Positions 17,428 to 25,726 of a stretch of DNA of 55,236 nt are shown one piece after another. Origin of the DNA: Lachnospiraceae bacterium. Lineage in GTDB: Bacteria > Bacillota > Clostridia > Lachnospirales > Lachnospiraceae. The DNA lies in contig QXWV01000130.1 of assembly GCA_009911195.1 (NCBI GenBank), forward strand, positions 1 to 55,236, written 5' to 3'. The number at the start of each line of letters is the position of its first letter. The first letter of the stretch is position 1. A program made the translations under genes and the position numbers. Below the pieces are notes generated by a model that saw only the letters and a list, made by a program, of their open reading frames with translations, was not told the origin of the DNA and did not search any database.

Positions 17428-17545
17428 GCTTACCCTCTTTTCTGCACAGCTTTGTACATTAATTTCGTTATTTTTGTTTTCTATTTTACCGTTTCCATAG
17501 CTTCTTTACAATCCTGGGATAAAAAATATATTTTACTGGGAAAGC

Positions 17546-17575
17546 ATAAAAAAGAATTGGCCCGGCGGCCAATTC
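17546..17575 (-). terminator. Terminator between the sialidase-like and DUF362 genes
   Basis: GAATTGGCC / GGCCAATTC form a 9-bp perfect stem with a CGGC loop (17554-17575). On the minus strand the hairpin is followed at once by TTTTTT (17553-17548), a standard rho-independent terminator for transcripts arriving from the sialidase-like gene. Confidence 0.8.
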
Positions 17576-17576
17576 C

Positions 17577-17597
17577 AAAGAATGCTTCGCATTCTTT
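17577..17597. other. Hairpin with UUC loop
   Basis: AAAGAATGC and GCATTCTTT pair perfectly over nine bases around TTC. It directly abuts the terminator hairpin. The outer bases GGCCAA (17567-17572) and TTGGC (17599-17603) could pair with each other and compete with the terminator stem, so alternative folding is possible. Confidence 0.6.
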
Positions 17598-17682
17598 CTT
17601 GGCGACTTACAACACTGTGGCGTAATTTCCTATTATATAAAATATTTCCATTCAAATATTGGCAATTCCACAATTTAATAAC

Positions 17683-17702
17683 CCCGCTGCAAGCAGCGGG
17701 GC
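17683..17702. terminator. GC-rich hairpin after the sialidase-like gene
   Basis: CCCCGCTG and CAGCGGGG form an 8-bp GC-rich stem with loop CAAG, 15 bases after the stop of the sialidase-like gene. On the minus strand it is followed by TTATTAAATT, so it may be a first terminator or an RNA-stabilising 3' structure. Confidence 0.6.
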
Positions 17703-17716
17703 ATCATTCCCTTACT

Positions 17717-18751
17717 TCAAACCGCAACCCTGCAATGTACAAATGTCCTGCGGTTTTCCGTATAAAAAATATTCAGCACATTTCCTTCTGCCGTCACCGA
17801 AGGGTAGGAATATTCCCCTGGTTCCGTTTCCAGATGGGTGGGCTCGCTAAATGTTTTTCCGTTATCCTTTGACAGGCTTATCGAAAGCGGCGAGCGCTTC
17901 CCCCAATTATAAGGAATCGGATTGTATACCACTGCCAACGTGCCATCCTCCATGCGGACAGCATCGATTCCACAGCAGTTATTTGGCAACTGTATAGGAT
18001 AGGCTTCGCACCAGCTCTTTCCGTAGTCCGCGGAATCGCTTCTGTATATCCTTCCCCTTGTGCTACGCATCAGGGCATGAATCTGCCCTTTTTCCGATTC
18101 CCACATCGTAGGCTGGATGACGCCATCCCATGCCCCGACTGTATCTAAATCATTTTCCCAAAGAGCCCCCCTGCGCAGTCCTTCCCAAAGCATGTCTTTA
18201 TTCAATGCCTCCGTCTTATGATGGACAATGGGTATTGAAGCCATATGCCAGGTCTTTCCCTCATCCTCAGAAATGTCCGCATAGCAGTCCATTTCCTCCC
18301 CCAATTCCTGTGAAGTGGGTGCTATCCATGCGCCGTTAGAAGCGAGCAGTATCTTGTTTCTAACCGTTGCCCTGGGCCTGTAATCGCCCGGCACTGCCTC
18401 CTTAGCTTCCGACCAAGTGTATCCCCCATCATCCGACCAGGACACATAGGTGTACCATGTCTGTACCGTCAACCCCACTTTATAAAACAGGTAAATCCTT
18501 TCCCGGTATTGGAAAAGCACCGGATTCCAGTGGGGAAGCTGGTAAATATATTTTATCCGCACCGGCGGATGCCATTCCCCCTCTTTATACCGCGACAACC
18601 AGATTGCCTGGTCCGGCGTTCCCTCACTGGTTCCTGCCCAAAAGGCCACCAAATATTCGTTTTCACCAATTTTCAACTGTGTATTTGCATGACAGTCATG
18701 AAACCATTCCTGCTTATTAGAAAAAATCCTTTCTTTCAATATAATATGCAT
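17717..18751 (-). CDS. Sialidase-superfamily (Asp-box) protein
   Basis: A 344-aa six-bladed beta-propeller-type protein of the sialidase/neuraminidase superfamily, without a signal peptide and hence cytoplasmic. Four Asp-box (S-x-D-x-G-x-x-W-like) motifs are visible: SWSDDGGYTW, DISEDEGKTW, SDSADYGKSW and SLSKDNGKTF. The propeller also shows YRPRATV and QPTMWE. Classical sialidase arginines are not obvious, so sialic acid need not be the substrate; intracellular relatives act on other acidic or modified glycans, and some are lyases. A GAGGATG site precedes ATG 18751, 20 bases after the FadR-type gene, so both are likely cotranscribed. The companion aldolase, sugar transporter and uronate-type regulator suggest processing of an imported acidic oligosaccharide (inference). 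Confidence 0.75.
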   Translation of the reverse strand: MHIILKERIFSNKQEWFHDCHANTQLKIGENEYLVAFWAGTSEGTPDQAIWLSRYKEGEWHPPVRIKYIYQLPHWNPVLFQYRERIYLFYKVGLTVQTWYTYVSWSDDGGYTWSEAKEAVPGDYRPRATVRNKILLASNGAWIAPTSQELGEEMDCYADISEDEGKTWHMASIPIVHHKTEALNKDMLWEGLRRGALWENDLDTVGAWDGVIQPTMWESEKGQIHALMRSTRGRIYRSDSADYGKSWCEAYPIQLPNNCCGIDAVRMEDGTLAVVYNPIPYNWGKRSPLSISLSKDNGKTFSEPTHLETEPGEYSYPSVTAEGNVLNIFYTENRRTFVHCRVAV

Positions 18752-18771
18752 AAGCTCATCCTCACTAACTT

Positions 18772-19482
18772 CTATTGCTCCCCGGAATAGTAGTTCTCCA
18801 CGGATTCCTCCAAATGCTGCCGCATCAGCTTCTCCGCTTTTTCCCCATCCTGTGAGCGCAAGGTGGCTATAATCTGCTTATGAAATTCAATTCCGTTTTC
18901 GTTTCCCCCTTCCGGAATAAGCGCAGTCCGTAAAATAGGTGCTAATAGGTTCGCCATGGACTGGGCAAATAATTCCAGCAAAGGATTATGGGATAGCTTG
19001 GCGATGGTAATATGAAACTGGATATCCAAACTGATTCTCTTCTCAATATCCTCTTTGTATTTCATCATGCTGGCATTAATCTCGTCCAAAACATCAAAAG
19101 CTTCCGGCTCATTGCGTTCAGCCGCCAGGCGGCATGCTTCCGTTTCAATGATTCTCCGCACCTCCATGACTGCTCCATGCTCCACATTATCCAGCAGGAT
19201 AATCCGGTTTAAAAGCTCCGTCAGGCTTCTGTTATCCGGCTTTTCTATGTATGCGCCCTCCCCGGTCCTAAGGCTGACCAGATGGCGTTCCTTTAAAATT
19301 TTTAACGATTCCCGCACCACATTCCTGCTCACTCCGAAGTTCTCAGCCAATGTCTGCTCCGAAGGAAGCCTCTGTCCAATCTGTGAAGAGTCATTTAATA
19401 TCATCTGCTCCAGATTATCCGCTATGCTTTCATATAAATTTACTCGCTGTACGCTATAATTGATTTTCTGCAAAATATCCAC
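18772..19482 (-). CDS. FadR-subfamily GntR regulator (FCD domain)
   Basis: DNA-binding repressor of 236 aa. A GntR winged helix (about 15-82) has QRLPSEQTLAENFGVSRNVV and RESLKILKERHLVSLRTGEG. It is followed by an all-helical FCD ligand domain (about 90-225) with VRRIIETEACRLAA and the likely metal-ligand residues DIQFHITIAKLSHNP and EFHKQI. FCD regulators of this subgroup often sense sugar acids such as uronates or their catabolites. The start is GTG 19482; the ribosome binding site is weak. It lies inside the catabolic gene set and its likely target is the TTGTAGTACAA palindrome on the promoter at 25.7 kb, which matches the FadR-subfamily pattern TNGT-N3-ACNA. Confidence 0.9.
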   Translation of the reverse strand: MDILQKINYSVQRVNLYESIADNLEQMILNDSSQIGQRLPSEQTLAENFGVSRNVVRESLKILKERHLVSLRTGEGAYIEKPDNRSLTELLNRIILLDNVEHGAVMEVRRIIETEACRLAAERNEPEAFDVLDEINASMMKYKEDIEKRISLDIQFHITIAKLSHNPLLELFAQSMANLLAPILRTALIPEGGNENGIEFHKQIIATLRSQDGEKAEKLMRQHLEESVENYYSGEQ

Positions 19483-19569
19483 CCATTCTTACTTTTTCTA
19501 TTTTCATATACAACCTAATGTCCAATTGCTGTACCAGAGGAGCATTTCCTATGGACAAATACAGCCGCT

Positions 19570-21249
19570 TCAAGGCTCTTCATCCAGCACTCCGCCAGTT
19601 ATCTTTCCATTTTCCATGGTCACCCAGTTCATTTTCTCCTGCCTGCCATCCCTTACCCGATAATCGCTCCGGTCATGGCAGCCCCTGGATTCCTTCCGCT
19701 GGCGCATGCTGTAAAGAATCAATCCGGCCGCCTGCACCGCATTATAAACCCTGAAATACTCCGCCGTGTCTTTTTTGCCCCGGTTCGCCATCGGGTTTAT
19801 CCGCAAAGCTTCCAGTTTTTCCATGGCCGATTTCAATCCTTCTTCATTCCGGTGCAGGCATGCATATTTTTGCATAATGCCTCTGACTTTTTTCATTATT
19901 TCCAAAGGCTGCCCCTCTTCTCCCCTGTCCGGGCATCCAAATTCTTTCTTAATCAGTTCTTCCGCTCCCGGATGCTGCCATAATTCCCTTGCCGCCGCAT
20001 ATTCTGCTGCCGCCTTGCCGGCCGCTTCCCCAAAAACCTGGGTAGCCAGAATACACAAGCCTCCCATCCGGTTAGGCCCATGGCATCCCCCTGCGCTTTC
20101 CCCACAGGCATATAACCCTTCCATATCGGTCATCATATCCCCATGAAGCAGAATTCCGCCATTAAATCCCTGGGCAAAAGGATAAAGGGCCATCGGCGTA
20201 CCCGTATCCATCCCCATCCGTTTCAGAAAAGCTTCCCAAAGCGCATAACGCTTTCCCGATACCTTGGAAGCATCCGGGGAGAAAACCAATCCTGTACCGT
20301 TTCCCGCTTCCGCTTCTCCTACCATAGCATATTCCAAGTATTTCCCTTTGCTGTCCGTACTGAAAGGCCCGTGGGCCGCATGAGCCAGAAGGCATTCTTC
20401 TTCCGTCATCCCCTCCGGCAAATATTTTGACAGGCAGCTTTCACCCTTTCCGTTTTCCACCTTAGGCAGTTCCACATAAGAAAAAGGATAATAGTTAATC
20501 CCCCTTCCCGGCATTACGCTGCCATGTACGAACTGGATAAATTCCAAATTTACCAGACGCACCCCATGCCTTGCCGCCATCGCATATGCACCGCCGTACA
20601 AATGCCCGAAGGAAGCCCCATACTCATAAAGCCCTTCGCCGCCGCCACAGGCCAGCACCACGGCCTTTGCCGATATCTGGACCAATTCCCCCCCTTCATC
20701 TACGGCCACCGCTCCGCAGCATCTGTTCTCATGGACTAAAAGAGAAACCACCGTCATTCCGCTGCAAAAATGAATATTCTTCCGCCTCTCCATTTCGCAC
20801 TCCGAGAATTGGATAAACGCCCCCATATCTTTTAGAAAAGCGCCCCTTGGCTCCCTTCCAAAACAGCCGGTAATCCCCACTTCCTTCATGGGCACAAAGG
20901 GAACTCCACCTTCCTGCAATCTCCGAAATGCCCGGGCAGAGCCTTCCGCCAGCTTCCGTGCCAGCTTTTCATTCATACACCCGCCTGACGCGCTTATAAT
21001 TTCTTCGCCAAAGCGCTCCGCATCTTCCTCATCTACAGCATACAGCATCCCCCATTCATGGCTTAACGGATAAAAAGTGGAGCCGGCTTTACCGACCATA
21101 CTTTCACCAAGCAGCACTACCTCCTGTTCCAAATCCGCAGCCGTAACCGCTGCCCGGATGCCCGCACCGCCGTTTCCAACTACCAATACATCGCATGACA
21201 TCCGTGTTGAAAACATTTTTTCTGATGAAAGATTTGAAAAATATTCCAT
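19570..21249 (-). CDS. FAD-dependent oxidoreductase, fumarate reductase flavoprotein-like
   Basis: A 559-aa flavoprotein of the succinate dehydrogenase/fumarate reductase/L-aspartate oxidase superfamily. The N-terminal FAD-binding motif VLVVGNGGAGIRAA (about 21-34) is followed by ELVQISAKAVVLACGGG and the family-type region FIQFVHGSVMPGRGINYY. Near the C-terminus come GLYACGESAGGCHGPNRMGG and a helical capping domain with NPMANRGKK. No signal peptide or covalent flavin motif is visible and no Fe-S partner subunit is adjacent, unlike classical fumarate reductase. GGAGGG precedes ATG 21249. It follows the binding-protein gene after a hairpin, and probably oxidises or reduces an intermediate of the imported compound; the substrate is not deducible. 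Confidence 0.85.
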   Translation of the reverse strand: MEYFSNLSSEKMFSTRMSCDVLVVGNGGAGIRAAVTAADLEQEVVLLGESMVGKAGSTFYPLSHEWGMLYAVDEEDAERFGEEIISASGGCMNEKLARKLAEGSARAFRRLQEGGVPFVPMKEVGITGCFGREPRGAFLKDMGAFIQFSECEMERRKNIHFCSGMTVVSLLVHENRCCGAVAVDEGGELVQISAKAVVLACGGGEGLYEYGASFGHLYGGAYAMAARHGVRLVNLEFIQFVHGSVMPGRGINYYPFSYVELPKVENGKGESCLSKYLPEGMTEEECLLAHAAHGPFSTDSKGKYLEYAMVGEAEAGNGTGLVFSPDASKVSGKRYALWEAFLKRMGMDTGTPMALYPFAQGFNGGILLHGDMMTDMEGLYACGESAGGCHGPNRMGGLCILATQVFGEAAGKAAAEYAAARELWQHPGAEELIKKEFGCPDRGEEGQPLEIMKKVRGIMQKYACLHRNEEGLKSAMEKLEALRINPMANRGKKDTAEYFRVYNAVQAAGLILYSMRQRKESRGCHDRSDYRVRDGRQEKMNWVTMENGKITGGVLDEEP

Positions 21250-21300
21250 TTTTTCCCTCCATTACAGTATGATATTCCATTTATTAAAAGTCAAGAAGAA

Positions 21301-21340
21301 CCTCCGGGAAGCCAGGGGAAGCAAAGCTGCCACCCGGAGG
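21301..21340 (-). terminator. Hairpin between the binding-protein and flavoprotein genes
   Basis: CCTCCGGG and CCCGGAGG form an outer 8-bp stem with an internal partly paired 24-base segment. On the minus strand the next bases are TTCTTCTTGACTTTT. Lying 12 bases after the binding-protein stop inside an operon, it may act as a partial terminator or mRNA stabiliser that keeps the binding protein abundant relative to downstream genes. Confidence 0.7.
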
Positions 21341-21352
21341 GAATTGACTTTT

Positions 21353-22810
21353 TTATCCCGGATTTGCCTCATTATACAGTTCAATGGTCTCATCGATTTG
21401 AGTAATAATCCTCTCCACCGCATCTTCCGGCCCGAAATTTTCATCTCCGAACATCTGTCCAAAAGCATCCATCACAATATTTCTGAAATCGTAATAGCTT
21501 CCGAATACCGCCCCCACATATTCCGGCTTGCATTCTTCCAGCTCCTGCCAGATTGCCTCCACAAACGGCTTTTTCTCCCTGAATTCCGTATATACCTGGC
21601 TGTTATATGCGCCTGTGCTGACCGGCGTATAACCCGTATAGGCGGCATAATATCCCATTACTTCATCCTGCCATAAATATTTAATGAATTCCCATGCACC
21701 CTTCTGCTTTTCCTCATCACCTTTATCTATCATCCATACCCCATTGCCGCCGGGCGAAAAGCTTCCCGTTACTTCTTCATTGGTAATCGGAGCCGCAATC
21801 TGGCCCAAGGTAAAGTTTTCAATGGACGATTCCTGTTTTAAAATCCATTGCGAGCTGCCTACCAGCATCGCCAAATCTCCTGTCAGGAATGCTGTGGTAA
21901 TGTCAGAGCTGGCAATCGTTGTTGTAGGCGGGTAGTTATAATCCTTGCTTAGATATTCATAAAATGTATTGAAAATAGTATCCGCTGCCCCATTATCATT
22001 CATCACGCACCTGGTTACCTGTCCTTGACGCCCGTTATTATTGTCGAACGTAGGGTCGCCGGAAAGGCACATATATTCTTCCACCTGCCAGCCGTCGCTC
22101 AGAATGGACCATCCGTATTTCGCTTCCCCTGCATCCACTACTTTTTTCGCTGCCGCATCCAAATCCGCAATCGTCTTAATGGAATTCACATCAACCCCTG
22201 CATTTTCCAACGCCTCTTTGTTGTAGCTCACCGACAGCATTGTTACGCTCAAAGGCATACAGTAAAGCGTGTCGTCAATCGTATACAGCGAGCGTATATT
22301 CTCCTGCATCCCCGATACATCAAAACCTTCTGAATCAATATAGTCCTGTATCGGGATGACATAATCGCTATCCTTTAAGTATCCCATACATTCCACCACA
22401 ATTTGGTAAATATCCGGCAGAGATTCCTTCGGGGTTGCCTTAAATTTTGCGAAGCTATCATACCAGCTCCCCTGGAATTCCGATACCACGTAATATTTAT
22501 CCTGCGATGCATTAAAATCATTGACAATCTGTGTAAACGCCTCTTCCCCCACGCCGCTTAACATATGCCATACGGTGATTTCCACCTTGTCGCCGCCGGA
22601 TGCTTCCTGGGTATCCGCCGCTTCCCCGCCGCCTGTTTCTTCTGCAACGTTTGTTTCCTGCAAAGTCTCTGCTTCTTCCTGTTTTGCCGTTTCTTTGGAA
22701 CTTTCCTCTGCGCTCCCCCCCGATGAGCCGCAGGCTGCCAGAGAAACCATCATAGACAGTATACAAATCACTGCCACAGCCTTCTGAAACCATTTGCTTC
22801 TCTTCTTCAT
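21353..22810 (-). CDS. ABC transporter sugar-binding lipoprotein
   Basis: Extracellular solute-binding protein of the CUT1 family, 485 aa. The signal peptide ends in the lipobox SLAAC (Cys27), to be modified by Lgt. A low-complexity Ser/Glu/Ala linker (about 28-75) precedes the binding-protein fold, whose typical stretches are VEITVWHML, VNDFNASQDKYYV, LYCMPLSVTMLSVSYNKEALENAG (interrupted by normal loops), FSPGGNGVWMIDKG and KQKGAWEFIKYLW. AAAGGAG precedes ATG 22810. It delivers the substrate to the two permeases encoded just upstream; no dedicated ATPase gene is in the window, so a shared MsmK-type ATPase probably energises the system. Four 17-bp tandem repeats lie in its leader. Confidence 0.93.
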   Translation of the reverse strand: MKKRSKWFQKAVAVICILSMMVSLAACGSSGGSAEESSKETAKQEEAETLQETNVAEETGGGEAADTQEASGGDKVEITVWHMLSGVGEEAFTQIVNDFNASQDKYYVVSEFQGSWYDSFAKFKATPKESLPDIYQIVVECMGYLKDSDYVIPIQDYIDSEGFDVSGMQENIRSLYTIDDTLYCMPLSVTMLSVSYNKEALENAGVDVNSIKTIADLDAAAKKVVDAGEAKYGWSILSDGWQVEEYMCLSGDPTFDNNNGRQGQVTRCVMNDNGAADTIFNTFYEYLSKDYNYPPTTTIASSDITTAFLTGDLAMLVGSSQWILKQESSIENFTLGQIAAPITNEEVTGSFSPGGNGVWMIDKGDEEKQKGAWEFIKYLWQDEVMGYYAAYTGYTPVSTGAYNSQVYTEFREKKPFVEAIWQELEECKPEYVGAVFGSYYDFRNIVMDAFGQMFGDENFGPEDAVERIITQIDETIELYNEANPG

Positions 22811-22837
22811 GTTACCCTCTCCTTTCGTGTGGACAAG

Positions 22838-22905
22838 AATGCTTTACATCCTCGAATGCTTTACATCCTCGAATGCTTTACATCCTCGAATGCTTTACAT
22901 CCTCG
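22838..22905 (-). repeat. Four tandem 17-bp repeats upstream of the binding-protein gene
   Basis: On the plus strand four identical units of AATGCTTTACATCCTCG run at 22838-22854, 22855-22871, 22872-22888 and 22889-22905, followed by a partial unit (AAT) and the short hairpin GCGC-TTTACA-GCGC. The array occupies the middle of the 164-base gap between the second permease and the binding-protein gene. Perfect identity of the units indicates a recent origin or active copy-number change. Confidence 0.9.
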
Positions 22906-22974
22906 AATACATGCGCTTTACAGCGCAGTTCCCTATAAGATTTTACATTTATAACAACTGCATTGCTGCCATCG

Positions 22975-23793
22975 TTACCCTTTCACTGCACCTGCCACCA
23001 TTCCCTTTACCAAGGACTTCTGCCCGAAAATAAAGACAACCACCGCAGGAACAACAGCCGTCATCGCTGCTGCAAGGACAAGCCCATAGTCAGCGCCTTC
23101 CGAATCCTTTAAGATACCGGTTCCTATCTGAATCGTCCGCATGGCATCCTTATTCGTAACCAACAGCGGCCAGAAATACTGGTTATACGCATTGACAAAT
23201 GCATACAGCCCTAAAGATGCGGTTGCCGACTTGGAAATCGGGAAAGCAATCCTCACCAGGAAATTCATATGGCTGCATCCGTCTATTACCGAAGCCTCTT
23301 TCAACTCCCGCGGTATTGTCATATAGAACTGGCGCAAAATGAAAATGCTCATCCCATTTGCCAGAAACGGCAGTGTCAGGCCCAGGTAAGTATCTGTCAG
23401 CTTCAGGCCGCAAATGGTCAAATAATTGGAAATCAAATTGGACTCATAAGGTATCATCATAGAAGCCAACACAAGGACAAACAGCGATTTTTTTCCTTTA
23501 AAATCGAAAAAAGTAAATGCATATGCCGCAAGGCTGGAGGTTACAATCTGGGCTACCACCTGAATGCCGCTAACTAACAGCGTATTCTTAAAATAAGTAA
23601 AAATTGGTACCCTGCCAAATACTGCCTGGTAATTCTTCCATGACATACGGTCCGTAAAGAAAACCGGCGGCATCTTAAAAATATCCGCCATCCCCATAAA
23701 GCTTAAACATACGCCGTAGACCAGCGGGAAAATCACTAACCCTCCCAGCAGCAGCTTCAAAAAAAAGAATATCGCCTCTCTTCTTTTCTTCAT
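22975..23793 (-). CDS. Sugar ABC transporter permease, MalG-type (CUT1)
   Basis: Integral membrane permease, 272 aa, with about six helices. The N-terminal helix reads FFFLKLLLGGLVIFPLVYGV. The EAA loop contacting the ATPase is EASVIDGCSHMNFLVRIAFPISK, split here as EASVIDGCSHMNF and LVRIAFPISK. It ends with ALVPAVVVFIFGQKSLVKGM-like residues that are typical of the MalG/LacG branch. Its ATG overlaps the stop of the upstream permease by one base (TGATG), so synthesis is coupled. It works with the MalF-type partner and the lipoprotein encoded downstream. Confidence 0.93.
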   Translation of the reverse strand: MKKRREAIFFFLKLLLGGLVIFPLVYGVCLSFMGMADIFKMPPVFFTDRMSWKNYQAVFGRVPIFTYFKNTLLVSGIQVVAQIVTSSLAAYAFTFFDFKGKKSLFVLVLASMMIPYESNLISNYLTICGLKLTDTYLGLTLPFLANGMSIFILRQFYMTIPRELKEASVIDGCSHMNFLVRIAFPISKSATASLGLYAFVNAYNQYFWPLLVTNKDAMRTIQIGTGILKDSEGADYGLVLAAAMTAVVPAVVVFIFGQKSLVKGMVAGAVKG

Positions 23794-24767
23794 CAGTAAT
23801 TCACACCCTTCTTTTCAAATAAAAACTGGATTCTGGTTATGATAAATATAATCAGGAACAGAATCACCGACTGCGCACATGCATAGTCAAACCTGGTATT
23901 CCGGAAGGCTTCCTCATAAATGGACCATATCAGCGTCCTTGTACTCTGGTAAGGCCCGCCGTTGGTCAACAGCCTTATTTGGGCAAACGTCTGAAATGAC
24001 AGCACAATATTATAAAATATCACAAAAAATATCTGTGGCGATGCAATCGGTATCGTAATATAAAACAGCCGTCCAAAATACCCTGCCCCATCCAACTGGG
24101 CGCTTTCCAATAATTCCGATGATACATTGCGCAGTCCGGTCAGCAGGAAAATCACATTCATCCCCAGCCCTGACCAGGCCGTCACCGCCGCCACACACCA
24201 GATTGCCATTTTCGGTTCCGCCAGCCACGCATAATCCGTTCCCAACATATAATTCAAAATACCCGCATGAGGGGCAAAAATCAGATACCAGATAACCGAG
24301 GCAGGAGCCGCTGCTATAACAAGGGGAATCGTGAACATTGTTTCATAGATTCTGCTCCCCCGTTTGTGCTCCGCCGCTGCCAATGCTAAAACAAACCCTA
24401 TCACAAAAGATGGTATTCCCATCATCAATGCAAATTTAAATGTCCTAAGCAGCGTTTCCCTAAATTCCGGGGACGTTAAGATTCTCACATAATTGCGCAT
24501 TCCCACGAATTTTATCGGGTTGCCGGACGCATTGGTCAGCGTTAAAGAAGTATAAATATTTTTTATAAATGGAAAGAAAACAAACCCGCCAATGATAACC
24601 AGGCTGGGCAACAGCAGCAAATAGGGCTGCCATTCCAACTTTCTTTTTCTGGGCTGAATTTTTTCAGCCTGATTTTCCACAGTATGGCATTTCACAGCCT
24701 GAATCATATTATCCTGGTTTTCCCTGTTCCTATTTCTTCCAGCATCTTTTTTCATCTTTATAGCCAT
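23793..24767 (-). CDS. Sugar ABC transporter permease, MalF-type (CUT1)
   Basis: Integral membrane permease, 324 aa. A charged cytoplasmic N-terminus (about 1-45) precedes a first helix, YLLLLPSLVIIGGFVFFPFI. The EAA motif is ELLESAQLDGAGYFGRLFYI followed by TIPIAS. It ends with a helix and FLFEKKGVNY. AAAGGAG precedes ATG 24767. Together with the downstream MalG-type protein it forms the membrane channel of the importer. The N-terminal tail is longer than usual. Confidence 0.93.
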   Translation of the reverse strand: MAIKMKKDAGRNRNRENQDNMIQAVKCHTVENQAEKIQPRKRKLEWQPYLLLLPSLVIIGGFVFFPFIKNIYTSLTLTNASGNPIKFVGMRNYVRILTSPEFRETLLRTFKFALMMGIPSFVIGFVLALAAAEHKRGSRIYETMFTIPLVIAAAPASVIWYLIFAPHAGILNYMLGTDYAWLAEPKMAIWCVAAVTAWSGLGMNVIFLLTGLRNVSSELLESAQLDGAGYFGRLFYITIPIASPQIFFVIFYNIVLSFQTFAQIRLLTNGGPYQSTRTLIWSIYEEAFRNTRFDYACAQSVILFLIIFIITRIQFLFEKKGVNY

Positions 24768-24798
24768 GCTCCTTTCAAAGCCCGGAGGATTGAAAATA

Positions 24799-25578
24799 TC
24801 AGCCTTCCCTCCCCTGCACCTGTCTGATATTCTGCAAGGTTTTTTCCGCCATAGTTGACAGGTATAAGTGGTCTGTTCCTGCCGAAATCATATTAATTCC
24901 CCGGTCATGCCAATATTGGATTGTTTTCCTGTCGCACGCGCCGGTGGAAACACCGATGCTCTTTTTATTCTCTTTCAGTATAGCGATGGCCTCATCAATA
25001 AGGGCTGTTGTCCTTTCCCCGAATACCTGGTTAATTTCCCCAATGGACGCTGATAAGTCGCAAGGGCCGAAAATATATGCGTCAATATAAGGGTTTTTTA
25101 CAATCTCAGGCAGGTTCTTCACCGCAGTTTCCGTCTCGATTTGAATGCAGCGGCAAATTTCCATACTTTTTTTCTGAATGTATTCATCGCTGTCCTCCTG
25201 CCCGTAGCTTACTGCCCGAATCGGCCCGAAGCCACGAACCCCATAAGGGGGGTACAAACAGCTTTTCATCGCCGTCTCCGCCTCTTTCGCGGTGTTAATC
25301 ATCGGAAAGATAATGCCCGTAGGACCCATCTCCAATACCCTTTTTACCAATACCTTATTATTTTCCGGTATCCGCACCAGCGTACTTGTTCCACCGGCAC
25401 GAGCTGCGATTAGATGGTTCTGCAGGGCCTGATAATCAATAGCCGTATGTTCGGTATCTATCCAGAGGAAATCAAATCCTACCCCCGCCAAAAGCTCGCT
25501 GACGCATGCATCCCCCAGGCTTACATGCATACCGGCTATTTCTTCGCAATTGTGCAGTTTATCTTTTAAATATCCCAT
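24799..25578 (-). CDS. HpcH/HpaI-family aldolase
   Basis: Cytoplasmic class II (metal-dependent) aldolase, 259 aa, of the HpcH/HpaI/GarL family, which reversibly cleaves 2-keto-3-deoxy sugar acids or 4-hydroxy-2-oxo acids to pyruvate plus an aldehyde. Motifs are WIDTEHT (catalytic His), GIIFPMINTAKEAE, VRGFGPIRA (catalytic Arg region), CIQIETETAV (Glu metal ligand) and GPCDLSASIG (Asp metal ligand). ATG 25578 is chosen because AGGAGAG lies upstream; the frame is open for 25 more codons. It is the first gene after the FadR-operator promoter, ahead of the transporter genes. This position suggests that pyruvate-yielding cleavage of an acidic sugar is the core of the pathway. Confidence 0.9.
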   Translation of the reverse strand: MGYLKDKLHNCEEIAGMHVSLGDACVSELLAGVGFDFLWIDTEHTAIDYQALQNHLIAARAGGTSTLVRIPENNKVLVKRVLEMGPTGIIFPMINTAKEAETAMKSCLYPPYGVRGFGPIRAVSYGQEDSDEYIQKKSMEICRCIQIETETAVKNLPEIVKNPYIDAYIFGPCDLSASIGEINQVFGERTTALIDEAIAILKENKKSIGVSTGACDRKTIQYWHDRGINMISAGTDHLYLSTMAEKTLQNIRQVQGREG

Positions 25579-25703
25579 GCCGTCTCTCTCCTTTCTTATT
25601 GCGGCTGTCAAATGATATAGTGAATCGCGCCGATGCGCAAGCAGGTCATCCATTTTCTAACGAAAATTGGAGACAAGTAATAACAATATTTGTAGAGTTG
25701 TTA

Positions 25704-25726
25704 GGTTGTACTACAACTATACAACC
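25704..25726. promoter_or_regulatory. FadR/GntR-type operator on the catabolic promoter
   Basis: GTTGTA-C-TACAAC (25705-25717) is a 13-bp palindrome whose core TTGTAGTACAA fits the FadR-subfamily consensus TNGT-N(3)-ACNA. A second half-site TACAACC (25720-25726) gives a wider inverted repeat GGTTGTA-9-TACAACC. The sites cover the -10 box of the minus-strand promoter, so binding would repress. The FCD regulator encoded in the same cluster is the obvious candidate. Confidence 0.82.

Noticed and set aside
17717-18751. Secreted sialidase
   Set aside because: There is no signal peptide or cell-wall anchor and the classical arginine triad could not be identified; listed only as sialidase-superfamily.
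22838-22905. CRISPR array
   Set aside because: The units are directly adjacent with no spacers and no cas genes are nearby; these are simple tandem repeats. The same holds for the array at 10889-10960.
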